Positions 1-7,972 of a stretch of 28,272 nucleotides of DNA are shown here, in pieces; the first letter of the stretch is position 1; every line of letters starts with the position of its first letter. Position numbers and translations under genes: made by a program. The notes below the pieces were generated by a model. That model worked only from the letters and a program-made list of their open reading frames with translations, had not been told where the DNA came from and searched no databases. The stretch is from RECO01 sp050485385 (lineage in GTDB: Bacteria > Pseudomonadota > Alphaproteobacteria > Geminicoccales > Geminicoccaceae): contig JBJHBG010000063.1 of NCBI GenBank assembly GCA_050485385.1, forward strand, positions 1 through 28,272, given 5' to 3'.

Positions 1-45
1 CTCGTAGAACAGCGCGCCCTGATCGACTATCCGCGGCCCCATCAT
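1..45 (-). mobile_element. 5' end of an IS transposase gene (IS1182/IS5-like), cut by window edge
   Basis: The minus strand reads 15 codons from ATG at 45 to the window edge, giving MMGPRIVDQGALFYE. The pattern of Met, a short GPR/GER stretch, VDQ and then LFYEF opens many transposases of the IS1182/DUF772 type. A weak GGGAG lies 9-13 bases upstream. The rest of the gene lies outside the window, so it cannot be said whether the copy is intact. The call rests on 15 residues recalled from the family. Confidence 0.5.
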
Positions 46-340
46 CGACTTCGACTCCCAGTCCGAAGCGAAGTGAATCACGTCACTACATGAACCGCAA
101 GGCCTTGTTTTTCAACAACATCCGTCCATACCGCCGGTGCCGCTGACGGAGGACCTCGGCCGCTTTGGGCCGAAGGCCGGCATGCCGCAGCGGGTCGCGG
201 TCGTGACCCGAGACGTGGTGTAGGAGGCCCTGCGCGGAGCCTTCGGGCGGAGCGTAGCGCGCGGCCGGTGGCCCGAGCGGCCATCGCCGGTCTTCGGTAG
301 AGGTTCGTGTTGCCAGACATGAACCGACCGGAGACGACGA
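46..340. other. Non-coding stretch between IS fragments
   Basis: No convincing gene is seen. Open frames here have arginine/proline-rich translations typical of GC-rich shadow frames. The stretch probably consists of IS termini and decayed flanks. The 9-mer GTGAATCAC at 73-81 recurs at 1072-1080, beside the IS630 remnant start, which may reflect IS-end sequence. Confidence 0.4.
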
Positions 341-463
341 TGACCGACGAGAGGATGGCGCTGCTGGAGCTGATCGAGAAGGGCGCGGATGCGGACCTGG
401 CCCGCGAGCTGTTGGCGTTCGCCGCCGAGCGGATGATGGCGCTGGAGATCGAGGCGCGCCCTC
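341..463 (+). pseudogene. IS256-family (mutator) transposase, N-terminal fragment
   Basis: ATG at 341 opens MTDERMALLELIEKGADADL, continuing RELLAFAAERMMALEIEA. This is the characteristic helical N-terminus of a clade of IS256-family transposases of about 400 residues. Similarity stops at about codon 40. The frame continues into Arg/Pro-rich nonsense and the next 40 bases merge into the antisense end of the IS630 remnant. The DDE catalytic domain is absent, so it cannot transpose. The simplest reading is interruption by the neighbouring IS630 copy with later loss of the distal part. Confidence 0.7.
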
Positions 464-504
464 GGCACCCCACTTTGCCTCGGTGGAGCCCAGGCGTCAT
501 AAGA

Positions 505-1040
505 CAAGCGTTTTTCCGGCTGGGTTGCGCATATCCGGCGTTGGCGATGTCGTTTGCGCATTCGCTCGGTTCGAACCGGTCGAGCAGGCCGCCGATGGTG
601 GTCCAAAGGGATCGACGGTGCGCGCCTTGGCCTTGCGCAACAGGGTCTTCAGCTTGGCGAACACCTGCTCGATCGGGTTGAGGTCGGGACTGTAGGGCGG
701 CAGGTAGGCGAGGCTGGCGCCGGTTTGCTCGATGGCAGCCCGCACGCCCTCGACTTTGTGGGCGGCGAGGTTGTCCATGACGACGACGTCGCCAGGCCGC
801 AGCGTCGGGACCAGGGCTCGGCGGCCAGCAGTTCTCGCACGGTCGCTTCGTGCGGAGCCTGGGCCGGCGCCTTGCGACCGCCGAACCTACCCGGCTCGAC
901 CGTGCCCGCCTCGCGCCACTGGGTCAGCAGTTTCGCGACGAAGCTGACGCTGACCGCTCGGCGACTTGCCTGGATCTCGAGCCGTCCAAGATGCCTTGGA
1001 TCACTCGCTCACGAAGATCGATCGAATACGGCTTCGGCAT
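505..1040 (-). pseudogene. IS630-family transposase remnant with internal deletion and frameshifts
   Basis: ATG at 1040 gives MPKPYSIDLRERVIQGILDG, the IS630 helix-turn-helix N-terminus. The frame breaks at about 970 but resumes in another frame as VSFVAKLLTQWREAGTVEP. At about 825 the text jumps straight to the C-terminal DDE half, LRPGDVVVMDNLAAHK and then LAYLPPYSPDLNPIEQVFAK, which carries the second Asp and the Asn-Pro-Ile-Glu motif. The central domain is deleted. A further frameshift at about 606 is needed to reach the usual ending LLDRFEPSECANDIANAGYA. An intact family member has about 340-350 residues. The copy is dead and lies just downstream of the shortened glycosyltransferase. Confidence 0.85.
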
Positions 1041-1193
1041 GCATGGCTGGCCTCCTCGTCCAGCCATCATCGTGAATCACAACTACCGACGATTGTGAAT
1101 CCCAAATCGATTCTATCGTTGCGGGAAACGGTCTAGAACGAGAGGCGTCGTTGGCGGTGGGCCGTCCCGGTGGCTCGGCTCGACTGGGCGAGG

Positions 1194-2012
1194 TCAGCGG
1201 CTCGGTGCGGCGACGGCGCCTCGTTCCGCTGGCAGGATTGCCGGCCGGCCATCGGTCAACGCTGCCGAGCCTTGCCGGTGGATGATCGGTGGCAGGCTGA
1301 CCGCCGGCCGCGGCTGGCCGAGGGCTTCGGTCAACGACGCGATGGCGAGCCGAATGCGGGCGCCGGTCGTCCAGCGTGACCGGCCTTGGCGGCGCGCCGC
1401 CTTGTCGAGCAGCAGCGTCGCGTGGGGGAGGTTCAGACGGGCGATGCGGACGAACACGTTGCCGATCGGCCGGGTGTCGACGGCCAGTTGCTGAAGGGCC
1501 GCGCGACGCACGAGCACCACGTCCACGCCGCCCGGCGGATAGTGGTCGCGGCCGAGCACGCGGCGAAGCATCCCGTGCAGGACCACCGAGGCCAGCCGCA
1601 GCGCGCGTGTCGGCGCGGTCGGGCGACGCTTCCCGGCGAGGACGACGGCTGCGTCGTCGCCTGCTCTCGCCACCAGGTCGATGACGAGTTCGGGGGGATC
1701 CTGGAGGTCGGCCGCGAGCACCGCGACGGCGTCGATCTCGGGTCGCTGCGCCGCCTCGACGAGCCCGGCCAGCACCGCCGCGTGCGCGCCGCCGCGACGC
1801 TCCAGCCGGAGGTGCCCCACACGGGCGTCCGCGGCCGCGAGTTCCGCCAGCACGGCCGGCGTGCGATCGGCGGAGGCATCGTCGACGACCCACCACCACC
1901 AAGCGAAGGGTGCACCGCCAAGTGCCCGAACCAGTGCCCGATGGACGGCCGGCAAGCCGCCCGCCTCGTCGAAGGCCGGCATCAACACCACCAACCGCCG
2001 GATCGGCGTCAA
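1194..2012 (-). CDS. Family 2 glycosyltransferase (dolichol-phosphate-mannosyltransferase-like), no C-terminal membrane domain
   Basis: A 272-residue GT-A fold enzyme that would transfer a sugar from a nucleotide sugar to a lipid or glycan acceptor. It shows RLVVLMPAFDEAGGLPAVHR at the start, VVDDASADRT near residue 40 for nucleotide binding, and AADLQDPPELV near residue 95, typical of polyprenyl-phosphate glycosyltransferases. Its TTG start overlaps the TGA stop of the upstream aminotransferase (TTGA), which decides the start and implies translational coupling. The GRSRWTTGARIRLAIASL segment normally precedes one or two membrane helices. Here it runs into about 40 unrelated polar residues and stops about 150 bases from the IS630 remnant. 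The 3' end therefore looks replaced, and activity is uncertain. A run of four tryptophans (TGG repeats) precedes VVDDAS. Confidence 0.8.
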   Translation of the reverse strand: MTPIRRLVVLMPAFDEAGGLPAVHRALVRALGGAPFAWWWWVVDDASADRTPAVLAELAAADARVGHLRLERRGGAHAAVLAGLVEAAQRPEIDAVAVLAADLQDPPELVIDLVARAGDDAAVVLAGKRRPTAPTRALRLASVVLHGMLRRVLGRDHYPPGGVDVVLVRRAALQQLAVDTRPIGNVFVRIARLNLPHATLLLDKAARRQGRSRWTTGARIRLAIASLTEALGQPRPAVSLPPIIHRQGSAALTDGRPAILPAERGAVAAPSR

Positions 2013-3205
2013 GTCAGCACCTCGGCCAGCGCCCGGACCACCGCGTCCTGCTCGGCATCGGTCAGGCCCGGATGGAGCGGCAGCTGGACCCGCCGGTCCT
2101 GGGCGGCCTCGCTGCGGCGGAGGCGTGCGCAGGAGCCGGGCGCACAGCCGCACGCGTCCCTCGCCGCACAGCGCCACCTCACCTTGGCGTAGGCGGGCTC
2201 GCGATGCGCGCACATCACGCCGCGCTTGCTGGCGATGCCGCGGGCGCCGAGTGCCTCGATCACTGCCGCTTGATCGGCCTCCGGCGGCAGGTCGACCAGC
2301 CAGGCCTGCCAGTTGGCGCGGCCGTCCGGTGGCTCGTGCAGCCAGCCTACCGGCAGGCCCGCGAGCCGTTCCCGATACCGCGCGGCGAGCCGCCGTCGGT
2401 CCGCCAGCATGCCCGGCAGCCGCTCCAACTGGACCCGGCCGACCGCGGCCTGAAGGTCGGTCATGCGGAGGTTGAAGCCGGGCTCCAGATAGCGCTCGAC
2501 GACCGTGCCCTGGAGGTGCCGGACATCGGCGTCCACCGACATGCCGTGCACCCGCAGCCGGCGCAGACGCTCGGCCAGGGCACCGTCGGCGGTGGTGATC
2601 ATGCCGCCGTCGCCCGTGGTCACGACCTTCCGCGGGTGGAACGAGAAGCAGGCGACGGCGCCGTGCGGCCGACCGATCGGTTCCCAGCGCCCGTCGCGCT
2701 GCACCCGCGAGCCGAGGGCGCAGGCGGCGTCCTCGACCACCGGCACGCCGATCCGGTCGGCCGCGGCGAGGATGCGCACGAGGTCCGCAGGTACGCCCGC
2801 CTGATGGACGGCCAGAATGGCCTTGGTCGAGGGGGAGACGGCCGCCTCGATCTCCGCCGGATCCATGTTACCGCTCGTCCACTCGATGTCGACGAAGACC
2901 GGCACCGCGCCGACGCGCCAGATCGCGTTGGCGGTGGCGACGAACGAGTGGCTGACGGTGATCACCTCGTCGCCAGGGCCGACCCCCAGCGCGTAGAGGG
3001 CGAGTTCCAGGGCCGCGGTACCGCTGGCGACCGCGATCGCGTGGGGCGCATCCACCGTCGCCGCGAATGCCTCCTCGAACGCACGCACCTCGGGACCCTG
3101 GGTGATCCAGCCGCTGGCGAGCACCCGCGCCACGGCGTTGGCTTCCTCGGTGCCGAGCACTGGCTTTGCCAGGGGGATGCGCGGCGGGCGGGGTCCCTCA
3201 GCCAT
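2009..3205 (-). CDS. DegT/DnrJ/EryC1/StrS-family sugar aminotransferase
   Basis: A PLP-dependent enzyme of 398 residues, full length for the family, that transaminates a keto sugar nucleotide, usually with glutamate as donor. It has IPLAKPVLGTEEANAVARVL and SGWITQGPEV at the N-terminus, SGTAALELAL near 61 for PLP phosphate contacts, VVEDAAC near 157 with the Asp that pairs with the pyridine nitrogen, and SFHPRKVVTTGDGGM with the Schiff-base Lys at about 193. The C-terminus has the expected RSEAAQDRRVQLPLHPGLTD. The ATG overlaps the upstream epimerase by 8 bases and the stop overlaps the GT2 start. With the oxidoreductase and acyltransferase of this operon it resembles the WbpE step of 3-acetamido sugar synthesis. 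The exact substrate is inference. Confidence 0.9.
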   Translation of the reverse strand: MAEGPRPPRIPLAKPVLGTEEANAVARVLASGWITQGPEVRAFEEAFAATVDAPHAIAVASGTAALELALYALGVGPGDEVITVSHSFVATANAIWRVGAVPVFVDIEWTSGNMDPAEIEAAVSPSTKAILAVHQAGVPADLVRILAAADRIGVPVVEDAACALGSRVQRDGRWEPIGRPHGAVACFSFHPRKVVTTGDGGMITTADGALAERLRRLRVHGMSVDADVRHLQGTVVERYLEPGFNLRMTDLQAAVGRVQLERLPGMLADRRRLAARYRERLAGLPVGWLHEPPDGRANWQAWLVDLPPEADQAAVIEALGARGIASKRGVMCAHREPAYAKVRWRCAARDACGCAPGSCARLRRSEAAQDRRVQLPLHPGLTDAEQDAVVRALAEVLT

Positions 3206-4199
3206 CGACTGCGGTCCAGGGACGCACGGCCATCGCTCGGACCAGGGCGTCCAGGCCGTCCGGGTGACGGCGGTACCACCCGACGACCGTGGCGAGGCCC
3301 TGATCGAGGCCGACCGTCGGGGACCAGCCCAGCGCTTGGCGTGCGCGCCGGCTGTCCGCCACGAGGCGGCGCACGTCGCCGGGCCGCGACGGCTCGTGCG
3401 TCACCGACACCTCGGCACCGGTCGCCGACAGCACGCAATGCGCAAGCTCGGCGACGGTCGTCTCGACGCCGCTGCCGACGTGCAGCGTCAGCCCCTCCAC
3501 GTCCGGACGCTCGCCCGCGAGGCGGATCGCCTCGGCCGTGTCTGCAACGTGCGTGAAGTCGCGGCTCTGCGCACCGTCGCCGTGCAGGCTCAAGGGGCGG
3601 CCGGTCAACGCCTGGAGGACGAAGCGCGGGATCACCTCGCCGCTGTCGCCTTCGTGGTGGCAGCGCGGGCCATAGGCGTTGAAGGGACGGACGATCACCA
3701 CCGGCAGACCGTAGCTGAGGTGCCACGCCCGTGCATGGGCCTCGCCTGCGACCTTGGACGCGCCGTAGGGCGTGGTCGGCATCAAGGGGTGATCCTCGGT
3801 CATCGGCACGGTCCGGGCCGTACCGTAAACTTCCGAGGACGAGACGTGGACGAAGCGGCGCACGCCCGCTGCGGTTGCCGCCCGGAGCAGATGCAGCGTA
3901 CCGGTCGTGTTGACCTCGTGGACGGCCAGTGGGTCGAACAGCGAGCGGCGCAGGCCGAGGCCCGCGAGATGGAACACCCGTTCCACGCCGGCGACGGCGG
4001 CGGCGCAGGCGGCCGGGTCGCGGATGTCCGCAACGCGCAGGTCCACGCGGTCCGGGGGCACGTCGGCGAGGTTCTGGCGACGGCCCGCGGAGAGGTCGTC
4101 GAGCACGCGCACCGTCCGGCCGGCGGCGACCAGGCCCTCCACGAGGGCGCTGCCGATGAACCCCGCTCCGCCGGTGACGAGGTCCAGGCCGGTCGTCAC
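3198..4199 (-). CDS. NAD-dependent epimerase/dehydratase (extended SDR), nucleotide-sugar modifying
   Basis: A 333-residue extended short-chain dehydrogenase acting on a nucleotide sugar. It shows LVTGGAGFIGSALVEGL at residues 7-23 (GxxGxxG NAD site), VLDDLSAG for the cofactor ribose, HVSSSEVYG with the catalytic Ser region near 120, TPYGASK with the Tyr/Lys pair at about 146/150, and IVRPFNAYGPR near 173. The length and the PRCHHEGDSGEVIPRFV segment fit UDP-glucose 4-epimerase or dTDP-glucose dehydratase relatives, and the reaction cannot be told by eye. The GTG start is chosen because it overlaps the acyltransferase TGA stop (GTGA). The open frame continues upstream only in antisense-like text. 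Confidence 0.88.
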   Translation of the reverse strand: MTTGLDLVTGGAGFIGSALVEGLVAAGRTVRVLDDLSAGRRQNLADVPPDRVDLRVADIRDPAACAAAVAGVERVFHLAGLGLRRSLFDPLAVHEVNTTGTLHLLRAATAAGVRRFVHVSSSEVYGTARTVPMTEDHPLMPTTPYGASKVAGEAHARAWHLSYGLPVVIVRPFNAYGPRCHHEGDSGEVIPRFVLQALTGRPLSLHGDGAQSRDFTHVADTAEAIRLAGERPDVEGLTLHVGSGVETTVAELAHCVLSATGAEVSVTHEPSRPGDVRRLVADSRRARQALGWSPTVGLDQGLATVVGWYRRHPDGLDALVRAMAVRPWTAVDG

Positions 4200-4954
4200 C
4201 CGCTCGCCTCCAGGCGGTCGCAGGCCGCCTCGATCCGGGCGTGCAGTTCGGCGATCCGCGGCTGCGCCTCGCCCGGGTAGGCGTCGGCGAAGTGCTGCAT
4301 CCAGGGTGCCGAGATGCCGGTCTCGGCGTCGCGCAGCCGGCGCAGCGAGCCGATGACGCGGCCGGGCGTGCCGGCGAACACGGCACCGGCCGGGATCTCG
4401 CCCTTGGCGCGGGTCATCGCCCCGACGAACGCCCCTTCGCCGACCACCACGGCGGGCATCAGCAGGGCGGCGGTCGCAATCACGGCGCCGGCCTCGATCC
4501 GCGGGCCGCGCAGGATGACCGACGGCGGGACCGGGTCGTGGACGAGGATGACGTTCGGGTAGAACCAGACGAGATCGCCGATCACCGTGCCCCGGCAGAT
4601 GGTCACCGTGCAGTGCATCCGCACCCAGTCGCCGATAACGGTGTCGCCCTCGAGGTCGCAATAGGAGCCGATCCGCAGGTTGCGCCCGGCGACGACACCA
4701 TCGCGAACCAGCACGTGGTGGCCCGTCTGAAAGCCCGGACCGAAGCGCGAGCCGGCATAGAGGACCGCGTGGGACCGGATGATGCTGCCGGCGCCGATCT
4801 CCAAGGGGCCGTCCGCCGTCACGCAGGGCAGGCCCAGGACACAGAACTCGCCCACCTCCGACCCGTCGCCCAGCACCACATCGTCGTGGATCACCGCCGT
4901 CTCGGCGAGCCGGACGTCCTTGCCGATGCGGGCCTTGGGTGAGATGTGCGCCAC
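4196..4954 (-). CDS. Left-handed beta-helix (hexapeptide-repeat) acyltransferase
   Basis: A 252-residue LpxA-like N-acyltransferase. Imperfect [LIV]-G-x4 hexapeptides run from about residue 8 to 180 (ARIGKD, AVIHDD, GSEVGE, LEIGAG, LRIGSY, TVIGDW, TVIGDL) and end with the usual GEIPAGAVFAGTPGRVIGSL. A charged helical tail follows (QPRIAELHARIEAACDRLEA). The GTG start at 4954 lies 11 bases after the stop of the membrane protein with GTAAGG upstream; the open frame before it has no family similarity. The stop overlaps the epimerase start. By position after an oxidoreductase and before an aminotransferase it most likely acetylates an amino sugar nucleotide (WbpD-like role, inferred). It is longer than WbpD, so specificity may differ. 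Confidence 0.85.
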   Translation of the reverse strand: MAHISPKARIGKDVRLAETAVIHDDVVLGDGSEVGEFCVLGLPCVTADGPLEIGAGSIIRSHAVLYAGSRFGPGFQTGHHVLVRDGVVAGRNLRIGSYCDLEGDTVIGDWVRMHCTVTICRGTVIGDLVWFYPNVILVHDPVPPSVILRGPRIEAGAVIATAALLMPAVVVGEGAFVGAMTRAKGEIPAGAVFAGTPGRVIGSLRRLRDAETGISAPWMQHFADAYPGEAQPRIAELHARIEAACDRLEASG

Positions 4955-4965
4955 GTTCGCCTTAC

Positions 4966-6882
4966 TCAGTCGAAGCCCGGCGGGATCAGCCGCGCGAGCG
5001 CGGTTCGGATCTGCTCCCGGCCGCGGGGATCGAGGGCTGCCGGATCGCCTTCCGTCAGCGCGGTCAGCAGCGTGACCACGACCCTGTCGCGATCGCTCAC
5101 CGGGCGGTCGGCGAGCGCACGGTCGAAGGCGGTGAGGGCCGCCGCCGCGTCGTCCCCGGCGATGGCGCGGATCGCCTCCCGATAGGCCCGCGCCCGGGCG
5201 AGGCCGGCCGCATCGCGGGCGAGCCGCGGTGCGGCCTCCAGTCGCTCCAGCGCCACGGCCGCCGCCGGATAGTCGCCGACGAAGGTGGCGAACTCGAACA
5301 CGCCGAGGGCACTCTGCGCGCTTCGGAGGGTGCGAAACCGCGCCGGATCGGGCGGGGGCAACGGCGGCAGGGCCGCGAGCCGGTCGCGGCGGACGAACAC
5401 CGCCGCCGTCCGCCCGTAGAACGCGAGCGGCCAGTCGGGTCGCTGCAGGAACGCGTACCAGAGATCGACCTTTGCAACGTCGATGACGGCGGTGTCGGCC
5501 GGATGGCGGGCCATGAAGGCGTCGACGTCGCGGCCGCTGGTGAAGGCGACCTGCTCCTCGAACCAGGAAAGATACGGAAAGGAGCGGCTGTCGGTCATGA
5601 CCCGGTAGGTGGGCCAGAGCCGCCAGAACAGGTAGGCGCCGCTGTCGAACACGTTGTAGAGGTTCGGGCCGAGCGGTTGGGTCGCCAGGAACTCCGCCTC
5701 CAGCACCGGGTTGACGTCGCCGATCCCGAACCCGCGCCAGCCGTACCAGGGCTGGCTCGACGCGATCAGCCCGGCAAGGGTCACGCCGATGCCCGCCACC
5801 AGGGCGCTGGTCGCCCGGGGTGCGCCCCGGCGCGCGGGGCCCGCCAGGTTCGCCAGCAGTAGCAGCAGGCAGGCGACGGTGACCGGCAGCAGCCAGGTCG
5901 CCCGGACGAAGCCGAGGTAGAGCGGCAGGCAGCCGAGGGCGCCGAGCGCCAGCGGCAGGGCCTGGAGCGTGCGGCTGCCCGACCGGCGCAACGCCGCCAC
6001 GCCGACCAGCGCCACCAGGAGCGCCATCGCCGCCAAGGCCCAGAGCCAGAACCGGTCCGCCGTCGCCAGGATCGAGCGGTAGGCGAGGTTCCAGCCCACC
6101 GCGTCGGGGTCGCGATTGGCGACCAGCACCGTGTCGACCAGTTGCAGCGGATAGGCGAGGCCGTAGGGGTTGGCCGCCAGCATCGGCAGGCAGAGCGCCC
6201 AGGCTCCCCAGAGCCAGCCGACCGCGGCTCGGCCCAGGGCCGCCCGGGCACCCAGCACCAAGAGCAGGAGTTCGCCCGCCGCCGTAAGCGCCAGGAACGG
6301 TGCCGCCAGCACGAAGCCGCCATGGAAGTTGACCCACACCAGGAGCGTGAGCGGCACGAAGAAGAACGCCCGCGGCCGCCGCCCGGCCATCGCCTGCAGC
6401 CGACCCACGACGTAGGCCACGACCACGGCGGTGAATGCCAGCACCGAGAACATGTCTGGCTTCGCCAGCGAGCCGGCGTAGACCAGCACCGTCAGGCCGA
6501 TCGCGAGCAGCGCTGCGAGCGGCGTGCGCAGGAGCCCGAGGCGCTGTGCCAGCGCGAGGACGAGGCCCACGACCGCCGCGACGACGAGGTAGCGCAACAG
6601 GGCCATCCCGAACGGGCCACCCGCGGACCAAGCGCCGAGGAGCACCAGTTGCGCGAGCCAATTCAGGTAGATCGTTACGTTGTCGGTCGGCGTCCAACTG
6701 TAGAGCGTGTGGTCGAGGATCGCCGTGCGGCGAGCCAGCATCTGCTCGGCATAGGCGAGGTGAAAAAACAGGTCGCCGTCCAGGATCGGCTCGGCGTAGC
6801 GAAGCGCGAACACGACCAGCGCTACGCCCCCGAGCAACAGCGCTCGGCCGGTCGGCTGCCGCGACAGGAGCCCCCCGGTCAC
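4966..6882 (-). CDS. Large polytopic membrane protein, GT-C-like, with C-terminal soluble domain
   Basis: A 638-residue protein with roughly ten hydrophobic segments in its first 400 residues, then a soluble C-terminal part. The first loop after helix 1 holds an acidic motif, RYAEPILDGDLFFHLAYAEQ, the position where GT-C polyprenyl-phosphate-sugar transferases carry their catalytic Asp. Later comes NLYNVFDSGAYLFWRLWPTY, seen in large uncharacterised membrane proteins of exopolysaccharide loci. The last 150 residues are Ala/Arg-rich helical repeats, possibly TPR-like. The GTG start overlaps the oxidoreductase stop (GTGA). A sugar or glycan transfer role on the periplasmic side is inferred from the fold and the operon. 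No characterised homologue is recognised. Confidence 0.75.
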   Translation of the reverse strand: MTGGLLSRQPTGRALLLGGVALVVFALRYAEPILDGDLFFHLAYAEQMLARRTAILDHTLYSWTPTDNVTIYLNWLAQLVLLGAWSAGGPFGMALLRYLVVAAVVGLVLALAQRLGLLRTPLAALLAIGLTVLVYAGSLAKPDMFSVLAFTAVVVAYVVGRLQAMAGRRPRAFFFVPLTLLVWVNFHGGFVLAAPFLALTAAGELLLLVLGARAALGRAAVGWLWGAWALCLPMLAANPYGLAYPLQLVDTVLVANRDPDAVGWNLAYRSILATADRFWLWALAAMALLVALVGVAALRRSGSRTLQALPLALGALGCLPLYLGFVRATWLLPVTVACLLLLLANLAGPARRGAPRATSALVAGIGVTLAGLIASSQPWYGWRGFGIGDVNPVLEAEFLATQPLGPNLYNVFDSGAYLFWRLWPTYRVMTDSRSFPYLSWFEEQVAFTSGRDVDAFMARHPADTAVIDVAKVDLWYAFLQRPDWPLAFYGRTAAVFVRRDRLAALPPLPPPDPARFRTLRSAQSALGVFEFATFVGDYPAAAVALERLEAAPRLARDAAGLARARAYREAIRAIAGDDAAAALTAFDRALADRPVSDRDRVVVTLLTALTEGDPAALDPRGREQIRTALARLIPPGFD

Positions 6883-7817
6883 GCGCTCGCGGCCAGCGGG
6901 AGGACCGGCACCGCCGCCTCGATCACGTCGAGCAGCCGCGCCGCTCGCTGCGCCGAGACGGGGTTGGCCCCTCGCCCCCGTAGCGCGGCGGCGAAGGCGG
7001 CGAGTACCAGCGCCAGCGGCTCTTCGGCGCTGCCCGGCCCCGCCTGCGCCGCCATACGCCGTCCGCCGGGCGCCAGGACCAGGCCAGCGCCGCCGACTAC
7101 CTCGTCGCGCACGAGCCGGCCGCAGCTCCCCTGCAGCACCGCCCGGCGCACCCGTACGGTGCCTGCCCAGTCGGCCTCGACCACCGCTTCGAAGCCCGTG
7201 GGGTAGGCGAGCCGGAGAACCCCACGCACCAGCCGGCCGCCGGCGCCGGCCCGGCGCTCCACCAGCGTCACCGTGGACGGCGGCACGCCGAGGATCGTGT
7301 CGAGGACGGCGAGGTCGTGGATGGCCAAGTCCTCGAGGACGCCGATGCCGGGCTGCCCGATGCCGGCGTTCACCCGGGCGCTCCGCCACGACTGCGGCCG
7401 GCCGATCCGCCCCTGCGTCAAGGCCGCCACGAGCCCCCGGTGCAAGGGTCCGAACAGCGCCGGCAGGTCGACCATCAGGGTCAGCCGCTGCGCGGCGGCG
7501 AGGGCCGCGAGAGCCCGCAAGCCAGCGGCGCTCGTCGCCCCCGGCTTCTCCACCAGCACGTGCCGGCCGGCGTGGAGTGCGGCTGCCGCCGTCGCCGCCA
7601 GGAGCGTGGGCGGGCTCGCCACGATCACCGCCTCGACCGGCACCGCCTCCAGCGCCGCCGCCAGCTCGCCGAACACCGGCACGGCCGGCTGGGCGCGGCG
7701 GGCCGCGGCCCGCGCTGCCGGGTTCGGGTCGACGATGACAGCGAGGTCGAGCACGGGGCTCGCTGCCGCTGCCCGGGCGAGCGTCCGTCCCCAACGTCCG
7801 TAGCCGGCGAGCGCCAC
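6879..7817 (-). CDS. Gfo/Idh/MocA-family NAD(P)-dependent oxidoreductase
   Basis: A 312-residue oxidoreductase that oxidises or reduces a sugar or sugar nucleotide. VALAGYGRWGRTLA at the N-terminus is the GxGxxG Rossmann motif, AVIVASPPTLLAATA lies near 64, HVLVEKPGATS holds the hallmark EKP at about 90-92, and LEDLAIHDLAVLD carries the family His. The length is normal. The GTG at 7817 is preferred over in-frame ATGs at 7916 and 7925: homology begins here, AAGGAG lies about 15 bases upstream, and a TTGACA-like element near 7953-7958 would put transcript starts close to those ATGs. It is first in the coupled minus-strand glycan operon and resembles the WbpB step. Confidence 0.85.
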   Translation of the reverse strand: MALAGYGRWGRTLARAAAASPVLDLAVIVDPNPAARAAARRAQPAVPVFGELAAALEAVPVEAVIVASPPTLLAATAAAALHAGRHVLVEKPGATSAAGLRALAALAAAQRLTLMVDLPALFGPLHRGLVAALTQGRIGRPQSWRSARVNAGIGQPGIGVLEDLAIHDLAVLDTILGVPPSTVTLVERRAGAGGRLVRGVLRLAYPTGFEAVVEADWAGTVRVRRAVLQGSCGRLVRDEVVGGAGLVLAPGGRRMAAQAGPGSAEEPLALVLAAFAAALRGRGANPVSAQRAARLLDVIEAAVPVLPLAASA

Positions 7818-7972
7818 CGCCGCGCACCCGAACTCCTTGGAGGCGACCGCTTCGGGCGCGTTTGCGTACAACGACGGGCTTCCCGGACGACGTCGGCCAT
7901 GGGCGCGACGTGACATCGATGCCATGATGTGAAGGCTCTCGGGCGACGCTTTGTCAAGGGACGTCTCAACGC

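Noticed and set aside
1910..3556. A 548-codon plus-strand frame across the aminotransferase and epimerase
   Set aside because: It is antisense to two well-supported enzymes with conserved catalytic residues and has no recognisable domain.
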